DNA from: an uncultured Myxococcaceae bacterium
GTDB lineage: Bacteria; Myxococcota_A; Polyangia; Polyangiales; Ga0077539
Reading direction: 5' to 3'
Length of the DNA stretch: 64,000 nt
Assembly: GCA_945952225.1 (NCBI GenBank)
Contig: CAMFHP010000007.1
Location: 1 to 64,000, forward strand
Made by a program: the position numbers and the translations under genes. The notes under the pieces are model-generated. The model saw nothing but the letters and a program-made list of their open reading frames with translations. It did not search any database and was not told where the DNA came from. This document shows, piece after piece, positions 30,203 through 38,457 of the stretch; the first letter of the stretch is position 1, and every line of letters starts with the position of its first letter.

Positions 30203-31395
30203 TCCGCGCCGCCGACATCGGATGCGTGCGCGCCGCCGAGCTCGAGGCCGCACTCGACGAGCGCCTCGCCCCTGCGGACCGCGCGAAGGTGCTCCAGCAC
30301 GCGCTCACGTGCGCCCAGTGCCGCGAGGCGCAGCGCCGTCACCAGCGCCTCCGCACGCTGGCCCGCGAGGCCCCGCCGCCGCCCGTCGACGCCCTCGCCG
30401 CCCAGCGCGTGCGGGCCCGTCTCGTGGAGCACACGCTGCGCGGTCGCACGCCCTCGACGCGCGCGACGTGGCCCCTGGCGCTCGCGGCCTGCGCGGTGGC
30501 CGCTGTGGGCGCAGGGGCCTGGCATCGGACCCATCGCGCGGCGGCCCCCGTCGCAACGACGGCGGTGATCGACCTCTCGGGCGCGGGCACGCTGACGCCG
30601 ATGGCGGGCGCGTCGTACCGCGTGCTGCGCGCGGGCGATGACACGCGGGTGATGCTCCGTGACGGATCGATCGCGCTCGCGGTGGCGCACCGTCGCGTGG
30701 GGCAACGCTTCGTGATCGCGACGCGCGACGCCGAGGTCGAGGTGCGTGGAACGCGCTTCACGGTGGAGGCGACGGCCTCGCGGCTCCGTCGTGTGGTGGT
30801 GACCGAAGGTGTGGTGGCGGTGCGGGTGCAGGGCGCGCCCGAGCGTGTGCTCTTCGCGGGCGAGCGCTTCACGGCGGGGGCTTCGGAGGTGCCGACGGGC
30901 GCGGTGACGGCGGTCGCGCAGCCCGCGCAGGTCGCCGAACCGACGCCGACCGCAGCGCCCACGGTGACGTCCCCGCCGCGCGCGCCGCACGGCGTGGAGA
31001 CGGCGCACGCCGCGACGCAGGTGTCGCGTGACTTTCGCGAGGGCGCGCTGGCCTACGTGCGCGGAGAGCCCGCGCGCGCGGTGGTGTCGCTGCGACGGTT
31101 TCTGGCGACGGCGCCGACGCGCGACGCGCGACGCGAGGATGCGACCTACGTGATGGTGCTCGCGCTCGACGCGACGCACGACGGCGGCTTCGAGCGCGCG
31201 GCGCGCGCGTACCTCGCGGACTTTCCCGATGGCGTGCGACGCGCGGAGGTGACGGCGCGGCTGGTGCGTTCGTTGGCGCGTCGCGGCGAGTGCGATGCGG
31301 CGGCGCGCGCGGTGGTGTGGCTGCCCGACGACGCGAGCCCGTCGCTCCGCGAGCAGGTGGCCCACGCGCTCACCACGTGCGGCGCACACCGCTGA
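30199..31395 (+). CDS. FecR-like anti-sigma factor with zinc-finger
   Basis: A 398-aa protein. The N-terminus has the anti-sigma zinc-finger pattern HALTCAQC (HxxxCxxC). A membrane segment follows at about 92-110, then a periplasmic FecR domain with VIATRDAEVEVRGTRFTVEA and VVVTEGVVAVRVQG. The C-terminal 130 residues look like helical repeats (EGALAYVRGEPARAVVSLRRFL), resembling TPR or YbgF-like modules. It starts inside the last codons of the sigma factor gene and probably transmits a periplasmic signal to it. Confidence 0.88.
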   Translation: MIRAADIGCVRAAELEAALDERLAPADRAKVLQHALTCAQCREAQRRHQRLRTLAREAPPPPVDALAAQRVRARLVEHTLRGRTPSTRATWPLALAACAVAAVGAGAWHRTHRAAAPVATTAVIDLSGAGTLTPMAGASYRVLRAGDDTRVMLRDGSIALAVAHRRVGQRFVIATRDAEVEVRGTRFTVEATASRLRRVVVTEGVVAVRVQGAPERVLFAGERFTAGASEVPTGAVTAVAQPAQVAEPTPTAAPTVTSPPRAPHGVETAHAATQVSRDFREGALAYVRGEPARAVVSLRRFLATAPTRDARREDATYVMVLALDATHDGGFERAARAYLADFPDGVRRAEVTARLVRSLARRGECDAAARAVVWLPDDASPSLREQVAHALTTCGAHR

Positions 31396-31586
31396 CCACG
31401 GGAGCAGCGCGACTGTGCGGAGGGCGTCTGGCGCGTACGCCATCGGGGGCACCGCGACGAAGAGACGAAGCGCGGGCACGGTCCATCGCGCCAGCGGGAG
31501 GCGGAAGGCCCGCGAGAGGAATCGATGGCCGCCGCGACGAATTGCTTGACCAGTTTGGCGGGGGCGGTTACAAACCGCTTCCCTTT

Positions 31587-31660
31587 CGGGGCGTAGCGCA
31601 GCCTGGTAGCGCACCTGGTTCGGGACCAGGGAGTCGGAGGTTCAAATCCTCTCGCCCCGA
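31587..31660 (+). tRNA. tRNA-Pro (anticodon CGG)
   Basis: A complete cloverleaf: acceptor stem CGGGGCG/CGCCCCG, D-arm GCGC-loop-GCGC, anticodon stem CCTGG/CCAGG around loop TTCGGGA (anticodon CGG), variable GAGTC, T-arm GGAGG/CCTCT with TTCAAAT, discriminator A. The CCA end is not encoded. It marks the boundary between host-like and phage-like genes, so its 3' part is the probable integration site. Confidence 0.95.
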
Positions 31661-31698
31661 CTCATTTTCGATCACAGTTTCGCGTAGTTGGCGAATTG

Positions 31699-31715
31699 AG
31701 CTCCGAAGCGGAGCT
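31699..31715. repeat. Short hairpin after the tRNA
   Basis: AGCTCCG-AAG-CGGAGCT forms a 7-bp stem with a 3-base loop. There is no T-run on either side, so it is a weak terminator candidate; it might instead belong to the attachment region. Confidence 0.4.
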
Positions 31716-31871
31716 AAAATCCGAGACGCCGACAGTTGACCCCCAGAGGCGTGAATCACCACCGTGGTTCGCACCTCTTGTCGTTTGGCGGTCGCCCGAC
31801 TGCGCGGCGCAGCCAGATCGTTTCGATCGCGTTGCTGGCGATTGTGCAAACGTGAGGGGTAGCTTCAGCGC

Positions 31872-34034
31872 ATGACGAACATGCGTTCAGCAGCCGCAGA
31901 GACAAGCTCGCGGCGTTCCCCCGAGGCCCCATCTCAAACTGCCCCCGCTGAGTTTCTCGACATGGCGAGGGTCGAGCTGGCTCCCATCGAGGTGTGGGGA
32001 CGACTCTTCGACGTCGCCGGGTGGCCGAGCACGCTCGAGCGGGATTCGCTCACCCACCGAAACATTCTCACGTCGTTCGCGAGTTCCGCGCTGCCCGATG
32101 CGCTGCTCGACGCATTGCAGTGCGCCCTCGACCTCGGCACTCCAGAAGGCGTCGACGAGCTGCACTCGGTCGCGGAGTCGCGAGGCGTGTCCTCGTCCGA
32201 CCTCGGCCCGCACACGAACCCGCTGACCTTCGTCTTCGAACTCTGGCTCCGTCATCACGACAGCCGCCCCGTTGCCGCGGTGCTTCGGCTCGCGCAGCTC
32301 GCGCAGCACAAGCGCGCGAGCCCGACGAAGACGTTCCGAGAGTTCGTCGGTACTGTCGCGCGTCCCTATCCGCGCGGCGCGAACGTCGAGGGGCGAGTTC
32401 GAAGCGCGTTGGACTCCGTGCTCAGCGCGGCGCGCATGGGCCCGATCCTCGAGCTCCTCGTCGACGAGGGACGCGCCGTCAGTCATGCGCTGATCTACGC
32501 GGGTCGCGAGCAGGAGCATCTCGTCGTGACGCAGCGAGGTCGCGAGCGAAGCCGTATGCGCTTCGTCGCCTGTGACGTGCTGCAGTACGATCCGCGCGAC
32601 GGTCGACTCACGATCAGCACGCGGTCTCGGGGACTGATCGCAGGGTACCGACGCGCGCTTGGCGAGGCCCTCTTCGACGACCCCGACTTCTTCGCGGGAG
32701 ACGCGCTGTGGTCCCTCGACGTGTTGCAGCGCGACGGGCATCGGCGTCTCTCCGAGCACGGGATGCGAAGCGAGATCGCGGAGGTGACGCCTCGCAGGGT
32801 GGCCTGGCGCCCTGACGACGAGAACCGCGTCGTGTTCGACGGCGAAGGGTGCTTCGACCTGCTGGGCTCGCACGACTGGCGATCGAACGGGCGACTCCTC
32901 GAGCTCGACCTCGAGCTGCGGTTCTGGGGTGTTGGAGCGAACCGGGCGCGCGTCGCGGTGAAGGTTCCGAACCGTGTCGAGGTGCGTCCCGAGCGATACC
33001 GCGCGACCGTCGATCGCTATCTCGCGGCGACAGGAATCCGCGCGCAGGAGAGTCAGCAGCTCGACCTCTGGTCTGTCGCTGAGGGGGTTCACGGCCGCGA
33101 GGAGATCGCACAGGGGGTGGGAGAGAGCTTCGAACTGTTGCAGGCGAAGGGGCTCGTGCGCGTAGTGGATCGTCGCTCACGCGTCGACGGCGAGGACTCG
33201 ATCCACGAAGAGATCTCTACGATTCAGGTCCACTCGGTCGCGGAGCACGTGGTCGTGAGCGACGACCATGCGCGCCCGCCTGAGATCGTTACGGTGGGGG
33301 AGACTCTCGGCGGCCGCGTGGAGATGGCAGCGCTCACGCGGCAGCTCTCCCTCGGGCTGAGCCTCGCCGGAGAGCCGCGCCTCGCAGCGCCAGGGCTTCA
33401 CGACCTCGGCGTGCGCGAGGCACACGATCAACGCGTGCGGGTCTATCTGGTCGCGAGAAAACCCGTGGACGAAGCGGTCGCGCGCGCCGCGATCGAGGAG
33501 CGTCGACTCGATGGCAGCCGCCCATTGCTCCTCGTGCCGACCGGACGCCGTGTCCTCGCCGAGCTCCCTCGCCTCGAGTGCAGCACGTGGTGTCCGCCGT
33601 TCGACTTGATGTGGTCGCGCGCGGTCAGACTCCTTGGGCTCGACAAGAACGATCCTTGGGCGCAGGCGAATCCCGCCATGGAACTCCTGATCCATCAGGG
33701 GGAGCGGAAGATCCGCTTCCACGGCGTCGACATCGAGTTGCGCAGCGAGCAGGCGTTCTATTTCGTGCTGGCGATCGCGCAGCAAGAGCGGCGGAAAAAG
33801 CTGACCACGCGCCAGCTCGCGGTGGCGTTCACAGGGAACAAGGACGCGACGCCCCAAGCCGTGTCCATGATGAAGAAGCGTGTTCTCGAGGACTTCGAGA
33901 AGAGCTTGGGGAAGGCTTCGCGGCTCTTCCCCAAGGCGAAGCGCGAGGCTCTCTTCGCGCGACGAAGCGCGGGGGGCGGCGGTCTCGAGATCCGCATCCC
34001 CTTCGACATCGTCGGTGGTCCGTCTTCGAAGTAA
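31872..34034 (+). CDS. Large protein of unknown function upstream of the ubiquitin-like operon (720 aa)
   Basis: I do not recognise a named family. The protein has no signal peptide or membrane segment. Three parts can be seen: an N-terminal helical region; a middle of mixed beta sequence (residues about 210-370) with [20 protein letters not shown], faintly like ligand-sensing WYL-type domains; and a basic C-terminus (about 595-720) with [20 protein letters not shown] and [10 protein letters not shown] that could be a winged helix. It is separated by 147 bases from the ubiquitin-like gene. It may regulate that operon or act as its effector. A Met at 31962 is an alternative start. Confidence 0.7.
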   Translation: MTNMRSAAAETSSRRSPEAPSQTAPAEFLDMARVELAPIEVWGRLFDVAGWPSTLERDSLTHRNILTSFASSALPDALLDALQCALDLGTPEGVDELHSVAESRGVSSSDLGPHTNPLTFVFELWLRHHDSRPVAAVLRLAQLAQHKRASPTKTFREFVGTVARPYPRGANVEGRVRSALDSVLSAARMGPILELLVDEGRAVSHALIYAGREQEHLVVTQRGRERSRMRFVACDVLQYDPRDGRLTISTRSRGLIAGYRRALGEALFDDPDFFAGDALWSLDVLQRDGHRRLSEHGMRSEIAEVTPRRVAWRPDDENRVVFDGEGCFDLLGSHDWRSNGRLLELDLELRFWGVGANRARVAVKVPNRVEVRPERYRATVDRYLAATGIRAQESQQLDLWSVAEGVHGREEIAQGVGESFELLQAKGLVRVVDRRSRVDGEDSIHEEISTIQVHSVAEHVVVSDDHARPPEIVTVGETLGGRVEMAALTRQLSLGLSLAGEPRLAAPGLHDLGVREAHDQRVRVYLVARKPVDEAVARAAIEERRLDGSRPLLLVPTGRRVLAELPRLECSTWCPPFDLMWSRAVRLLGLDKNDPWAQANPAMELLIHQGERKIRFHGVDIELRSEQAFYFVLAIAQQERRKKLTTRQLAVAFTGNKDATPQAVSMMKKRVLEDFEKSLGKASRLFPKAKREALFARRSAGGGGLEIRIPFDIVGGPSSK

Positions 34035-34036
34035 CG

Positions 34037-34082
34037 CGATGTAACACGAAGCGGGGTGATCGCCGCTCCAGGCGTTACATCG
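34037..34082. promoter_or_regulatory. Inverted repeat upstream of the ubiquitin-like operon
   Basis: CGATGTAAC at 34037-34045 and its exact complement GTTACATCG at 34074-34082, 28 bases apart. The pair lies just after the stop of the 720-aa gene and about 100 bases before the ATG of the ubiquitin-like gene. The spacing suits a dimeric regulator binding two sites. Confidence 0.5.
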
Positions 34083-34181
34083 GTGTGACGGCGCGGGGCG
34101 CGTGGGGATCGCAGATTCCGTGTCACCGCGACGGTCGAATCGGGCGATGCGCCTCGAGACGTCGCGGCCACGGAGCACCCC

Positions 34182-34715
34182 ATGCCGAACGACCCCAACG
34201 CACCGAAGCACGCCCCCTCCGACGAACACGAAGTCGACCTCGATGAGTACGCAGCGCGCGGCGAGCCGCCGCCCCCTGCGCGCACCTACGTGATCCGCAT
34301 CGACGACGAGCGCTACCGCGTGAACGCGCTGTCGATGACGGGACGCGACCTCCTCACGCTCGCGAAGAAGCAGCCGCCCGAGGCGTACACGGTCGACCAG
34401 ATCCTGCACGGCGGAGAGCGCCGCGTGGTCTGCCCCGACCAGAAGGTCGACCTCACCGCGCCCGGCGTCGAGCGCTTCGCCACGCGCTCGGGCGTGACGT
34501 TCTTCATCGATCAGGAGGAGGTCTTCGCGCCGACGTCGGTCCTGACCGTGCGCGAGATCCTCACCAGCTACGCCAAGGCGGACGCGACGCAGACCACACT
34601 CGTCGAACTGCGTGGCACGGAGCAGATCAAGCACCCGAACCTCGACGAGCGCGTGACGATCACCTGCTGTGAGCGCTTCGTGGTGTTCCACAACTCGGCC
34701 ACGTCGGTGTCGTGA
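34182..34715 (+). CDS. Tandem ubiquitin-like protein (multiubiquitin domain)
   Basis: A 177-aa protein with two beta-grasp repeats. Repeat 1 (about 43-106) starts YVIRIDDERYRVNA and ends GVERFAT; repeat 2 (about 107-171) starts VTFFIDQEEVFAP, has VLTVREILTSYAK, and ends CERFVVFHN. Both match the multiubiquitin (PF14452-type) pattern. There is no C-terminal Gly-Gly: the protein ends NSATSVS, so cleavage by the JAB protease or another end would be needed for conjugation. The first 40 residues are an acidic, Pro-rich tail. Its TGA overlaps the start of the E2-like gene. Confidence 0.85.
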   Translation: MPNDPNAPKHAPSDEHEVDLDEYAARGEPPPPARTYVIRIDDERYRVNALSMTGRDLLTLAKKQPPEAYTVDQILHGGERRVVCPDQKVDLTAPGVERFATRSGVTFFIDQEEVFAPTSVLTVREILTSYAKADATQTTLVELRGTEQIKHPNLDERVTITCCERFVVFHNSATSVS

Positions 34716-35092
34716 TGCAGTACGGGATCGATCGAATGATCGAAGACCTCCGCGCGCTCGGGCACACCGGCGTAGAGAAGGTCGTGGGCGGCGACGGGAA
34801 CCCGTTCGCGGTCCTGCGTGGCTACAAGGTCCCTCTCGGGCGCTTCGCGGGTCGAGAGATCGACCTCGCGCTGCCCGCACCGCCGGACTTTCCTCGCGGC
34901 GTCGGCGCTTCGATCCACGTGCGCGCGACGCCGCAGCTCCTGCCCGACGGCAGCGTCGCGAAGGTGCGGAACGTCACGCAGAGTTCGCTCGGCCCTGAGT
35001 GGCGCTACTGGAGCCACAACTTCGGCTGGGCGGGCGAGCGCTCGACGCGAGAGCTCATGGCGCAAGTGAACAGGATCTTCCTCGATGCGTGA
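34715..35092 (+). CDS. E2-like (UBC fold) protein lacking cysteine
   Basis: A 125-aa protein of the prokaryotic E2 family E type. Markers are LPAPPDFPRGVGASIHV (the P-x-x-[YF]P segment of E2 folds) and WRYWSHNFGWAGERSTRELM near the C-terminus, with the conserved W-S-x-x-x-x-W stretch. There is no cysteine anywhere in the polypeptide, so a classical thioester cannot form. The ATG at 34715 overlaps the stop of the Ubl gene by one base (TGATG); a GTG at 34712 is an alternative. Its end overlaps the JAB-E1 gene by 8 bases. Confidence 0.78.
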   Translation: MQYGIDRMIEDLRALGHTGVEKVVGGDGNPFAVLRGYKVPLGRFAGREIDLALPAPPDFPRGVGASIHVRATPQLLPDGSVAKVRNVTQSSLGPEWRYWSHNFGWAGERSTRELMAQVNRIFLDA

Positions 35093-36533
35093 CCGCGAGT
35101 TCAGCGTCGCCATGTCGGAGAGCGTCGACGCGCAGCTTCGTCGCCATCTCCTCCGCATCGACGGGCAAGAAGACCTCGCGTTCGCGCTGTGGACGCCGTC
35201 CTCCGGCTCGCAGCGCGAGAGCGCGCTCCTGCACACCGTCGTCCTGCCCCAGCGCGGCGATCGCCAGGTGCACGGGAACGTGAGCTTCAACCCCTCCTAC
35301 GTCGAGCGCGTCACCGCGCTTGCGGCCCGTGAGAAGTGCGGCATCGCGTTCCTTCACAGCCACCCCGGTCCGGGGTGGCAGCACATGAGCCACGACGACG
35401 TCGTGGCGGAGTCGCGCCTCGCCGGCCCCGTCGGCGCCATCACGGGCCTCCCGCTCGTCGGACTCACCACGGGATCCGATGGAACGTGGAGCGCGCGCGT
35501 GTGGTCGCGCAGGGGCTCGCGCCGCTACGACCGGACCTGGTGCCGCTCGGTGCGAGTAGTGGGACAGCAGCTCGGCGTGAGCTTCGCCGAGCACCTCGCG
35601 CCCGCACCCGAGTTTCGCGAGATGTTTCGGCGCACGGTCACCGTGTGGGGCGAAACGAAGCACGCGGACCTCGCGCGGCTGCGTGTGGGCATCGTGGGGC
35701 TCGGCAGCGTGGGCAGCGTCGTCGCAGAGACGCTCGCTCGCATGGGCCTCGAGAGCCTCACGCTGATCGACTTCGACGAGGTGCAGCCGCACAACCTCGA
35801 CCGGTCGCTCGGCGCCGGCCTCGACGACGTCGGAGCGCTGAAGATCGATGTGGCCGCGCGACAGATCGCTCGCGCCTCCACGGCGGCGTCTGTCGAGGTG
35901 CGGCGCGCGCCCTTCAGCGTCGCGGAGGGGGCGGGGTATCGCGCGGCGCTCGACTGCGACGTGCTGTTCAGCTGCGTCGACCGCCCTCGCGCGCGGAGCA
36001 TCCTCAACCACCTCGCCTACGCGCACCTGATCCCCGTGATCGACGGCGGCATCGCGGTTCGCTTCCGCGACGGTCGCTTCGCGGGTGTCGACTGGCAGCT
36101 CCAGACCGTCGCTCCCGAGCGGCCCTGTTTGCAGTGCCTCGGCGCGTTCGAGCCGAGCGACGTGTCGACCGAACGCGACGGTCGCCTCGACGATCCGACC
36201 TACCTCGCGGGGCTCCCTGCGGACCACCGCTTCAAGCGCAACGAGAACGTGTTCGCGTTCAGCACCAACCTCGCGTCGCTCGAGGTGCTGCAGTTCGTCG
36301 CGTTGGCCACGGGCATCGCGAAGATGCCCAACGTCGGTGTTCAGCGCTTCCGGTACATCCCTGGGACGCTCGAGGCGGATACCACTCGATGTTGCGTCGA
36401 GGGGTGTGACTCGATCGCCCTCACTGGGCGTGGTGACGAGCACTTCACGCTCTGGGGGCGCGACCTCGCCGCCGAAGCGGCGCGTGAGCGACAGCGCGCG
36501 GCTCGGGGTGAGCGCTCGATGCCGACGGGTTGA
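35085..36533 (+). CDS. JAB isopeptidase-E1/ThiF fusion of the ubiquitin-like operon
   Basis: A 482-aa two-enzyme protein. The N-terminal JAB/MPN domain has Glu29 and the zinc motif HSHP (91-94), Ser102 and Asp105 (H-x-H-P-x7-S-x2-D), expected to process or remove the Ubl. The E1 adenylation domain begins near 198 with VGIVGLGSVGS (205-210 nucleotide loop), then LIDFDEVQPHNLDR; zinc-binding cysteines are CLQC near 347 and CCVEGC near 432. It would adenylate the Ubl C-terminus. Last gene of the operon, convergent with the integrase after a 51-base gap. Confidence 0.9.
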   Translation: MRDREFSVAMSESVDAQLRRHLLRIDGQEDLAFALWTPSSGSQRESALLHTVVLPQRGDRQVHGNVSFNPSYVERVTALAAREKCGIAFLHSHPGPGWQHMSHDDVVAESRLAGPVGAITGLPLVGLTTGSDGTWSARVWSRRGSRRYDRTWCRSVRVVGQQLGVSFAEHLAPAPEFREMFRRTVTVWGETKHADLARLRVGIVGLGSVGSVVAETLARMGLESLTLIDFDEVQPHNLDRSLGAGLDDVGALKIDVAARQIARASTAASVEVRRAPFSVAEGAGYRAALDCDVLFSCVDRPRARSILNHLAYAHLIPVIDGGIAVRFRDGRFAGVDWQLQTVAPERPCLQCLGAFEPSDVSTERDGRLDDPTYLAGLPADHRFKRNENVFAFSTNLASLEVLQFVALATGIAKMPNVGVQRFRYIPGTLEADTTRCCVEGCDSIALTGRGDEHFTLWGRDLAAEAARERQRAARGERSMPTG

Positions 36534-36584
36534 GCACTTCTGCGGTGCCTCGGCCCGGAGCCGCTACGCGCCTCGCGCCCGGAC

Positions 36585-37940
36585 TTACGAGGGCACGACG
36601 GGCAGCTCGATCCTGAGCTTCAAGAGCTCCTCGCAGAGCCGGTTCCACTGCGCGCGGGTGTAGCTGTCGAAGGCCGTGCGCGGCGGGGCGTGCGTGATCC
36701 AGCGGATCACCTGACCGTCGGCGCCGTCGTCCTGTACGAGCGTGATGAACGTGTGCCGCATCGCGTGCTGGTGACGGTGCTCGACGCCGATGCGCGCGCA
36801 GTCTCTGCCCAGGTCGCGGTTCTGGCGGTTGGTGTTGCGCACGCGGCCGTCCTTGTTCGGCGCGACGAGGTCGTCGGCCTTGGGAGCGCGCCCCATGTAC
36901 GCGGCCCATCCCGTCGCGCGCCACGCGTCGAGCATCGTCGCGAGCGTCGGGTGCACGGGCACGAGCTTGACCGCCGAGGTCTTGGTCTGCGCCTCGCGCC
37001 CAGAGACCGATTTCACCGCGCGGCGGATCGTGAGGCGGCCGAGGGGCTTCATCGTGGGGTCGTAGTCGCGCCAGCGCAGCACCGCGAGCTCGCCCACGCG
37101 CATGCCCGTGAGGAACTGCAGCGCGTAGCAGACGCGTCGCACGGGCCAGATGCGCACGTCGGTGAGGAGCTTCGCGATGTCCTCTCGCGCGTAGAGCCAG
37201 GTCTCGCGCGCGGTCGGGTCCTTGTCCTCGATCGACGGCAGCCTCCCGCGGATCGGCGAGCAGGGGTTCGCGGCGAGGAGCTCGTCGATCACCGCGGCGT
37301 CGAGCGAGCGGCGCAGCACGTCGTACGCGCCTCGGATGGTGCGCGGCGCGAGCGTGCCGCCGCGCGTCGACGGCTGGTCCCCGAGCCAGGTGATGAACTC
37401 GAGGATGTGCCGAGGCCGCAGCTCCGAGAGGAGGCGCTCGGTGAGCGGCCCCTTCGCGACGTAGAGCTCGATGCGCGCGGCGTCCTTCGGCGCCGACTCG
37501 TAGCGCTGCTTCTTGATCCACTCGCGCGCGTACGCGAGCACCGTCGGTGACGTCGCAGCGACTGGGACCGGGACCGCGCGCGCGACCCGCGGCGCGGGAG
37601 GTTGTTGCGCGACCGGGAGCGGCGCCGGCGTGGCGACGACCTTGGCGCGCGTCTCCACGGGCGAGGCGTTCGAGGGGAGCGCGAGCGTCGGCGGTGCGAC
37701 GGTAGGGGCCTCGAGGGACGCGGCCTCGGGGTCCCACTCGCCCGCGTCGTAGCGTCGCTGGAGCTCGGCGGCGATGGCGCGCGCGTAGATGAGGTCGACC
37801 GGGTGACCGTCGCGTCGCGGCGGGCAAGCGTCGACCCATCGACGCGAGCGCGACCCTGGGCGCAGGTTCACCGCGACCACGATCACCCCGTGACGCTCGT
37901 ACGCGGAGCCGGTGCGGGGTCGTCCACGTCCCGGGATCAT
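36585..37940 (-). CDS. Tyrosine recombinase (phage integrase)
   Basis: A 451-aa site-specific recombinase that should integrate and excise the prophage. The N-terminal 150 residues include a Pro/Ala-rich linker, followed by a core-binding SAM-like domain (PTVLAYAREWIKKQRYE). Catalytic residues: Arg in TGMRVGELAVLRWRDYD (near 280), Lys in SAVKLVPVHP, HAMRH (H-x-x-R near 390), WITHAPP and the nucleophile Tyr in FDSYTRAQW (near 427). The start overlaps the excisionase-like gene by four bases (ATGA). Confidence 0.92.
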   Translation of the reverse strand: MIPGRGRPRTGSAYERHGVIVVAVNLRPGSRSRRWVDACPPRRDGHPVDLIYARAIAAELQRRYDAGEWDPEAASLEAPTVAPPTLALPSNASPVETRAKVVATPAPLPVAQQPPAPRVARAVPVPVAATSPTVLAYAREWIKKQRYESAPKDAARIELYVAKGPLTERLLSELRPRHILEFITWLGDQPSTRGGTLAPRTIRGAYDVLRRSLDAAVIDELLAANPCSPIRGRLPSIEDKDPTARETWLYAREDIAKLLTDVRIWPVRRVCYALQFLTGMRVGELAVLRWRDYDPTMKPLGRLTIRRAVKSVSGREAQTKTSAVKLVPVHPTLATMLDAWRATGWAAYMGRAPKADDLVAPNKDGRVRNTNRQNRDLGRDCARIGVEHRHQHAMRHTFITLVQDDGADGQVIRWITHAPPRTAFDSYTRAQWNRLCEELLKLRIELPVVPS

Positions 37941-38233
37941 CGGCGCCTCCGAACGCGATGCATCAGGTCGAGGACCCCTGACGCCACGGGGTCTGCGGTG
38001 CTCGCTTGCGGCTCCTCGGGAGCGGGCGCGGCGGACGTCGGAATCGTCGCGATGGCCGCGTCGACGTCGCGCGGCGCCACCCACTGCTTGCGACCGTCCA
38101 TGCGGATCGGCACGCCGTGACGGCGGCACCATCGGCGGAAGCTGAGCGCGTTCCTGAAGCCGCGTGCGGTGGCTTCGACGTGCAGGAGCACCCAGGTCGG
38201 GACGTCGGCGAGGATGCGTGCGGGCTCGGTCAT
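37937..38233 (-). CDS. Small excisionase-like DNA-binding protein
   Basis: A 98-aa protein translated just before the integrase with an ATGA overlap. The centre, RNALSFRRWCRRHGVPIRMD followed by GRKQWVAPRDVDAAI, has the layout of a MerR/excisionase winged helix that reads a Gly-x-x-W wing. It probably guides excision or controls the integrase. A GAGG ribosome binding site lies before the ATG. The frame is open further upstream (to a GTG near 38398), so a longer form is possible. Confidence 0.7.
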   Translation of the reverse strand: MTEPARILADVPTWVLLHVEATARGFRNALSFRRWCRRHGVPIRMDGRKQWVAPRDVDAAIATIPTSAAPAPEEPQASTADPVASGVLDLMHRVRRRR

Positions 38234-38457
38234 GGTCACCTCGGAGGCGGCGCGAGGCCGCGTGCTGGAGGGGAGCGGACGGACATTCGAAGAGGCCTCG
38301 CTCGGAGCGGCGCACCCGTGGGAGGGCGAGGCGAGCGCGCCGACGCGCTCACCGCGGTGCACATCGCGAGCGTCGGGGAGGCTCTGGCTCACCGGGCGCG
38401 CGCGAGGCGCGGCCGAAGGCAGCGGAGGCGACGGGGCGCGGGATGGCGTGCTCGCGC

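Noticed and set aside
31661-31871. Riboswitch or small RNA after the tRNA
   Set aside because: Only one 7-bp hairpin without a U-tract; nothing matches a known riboswitch class by eye.
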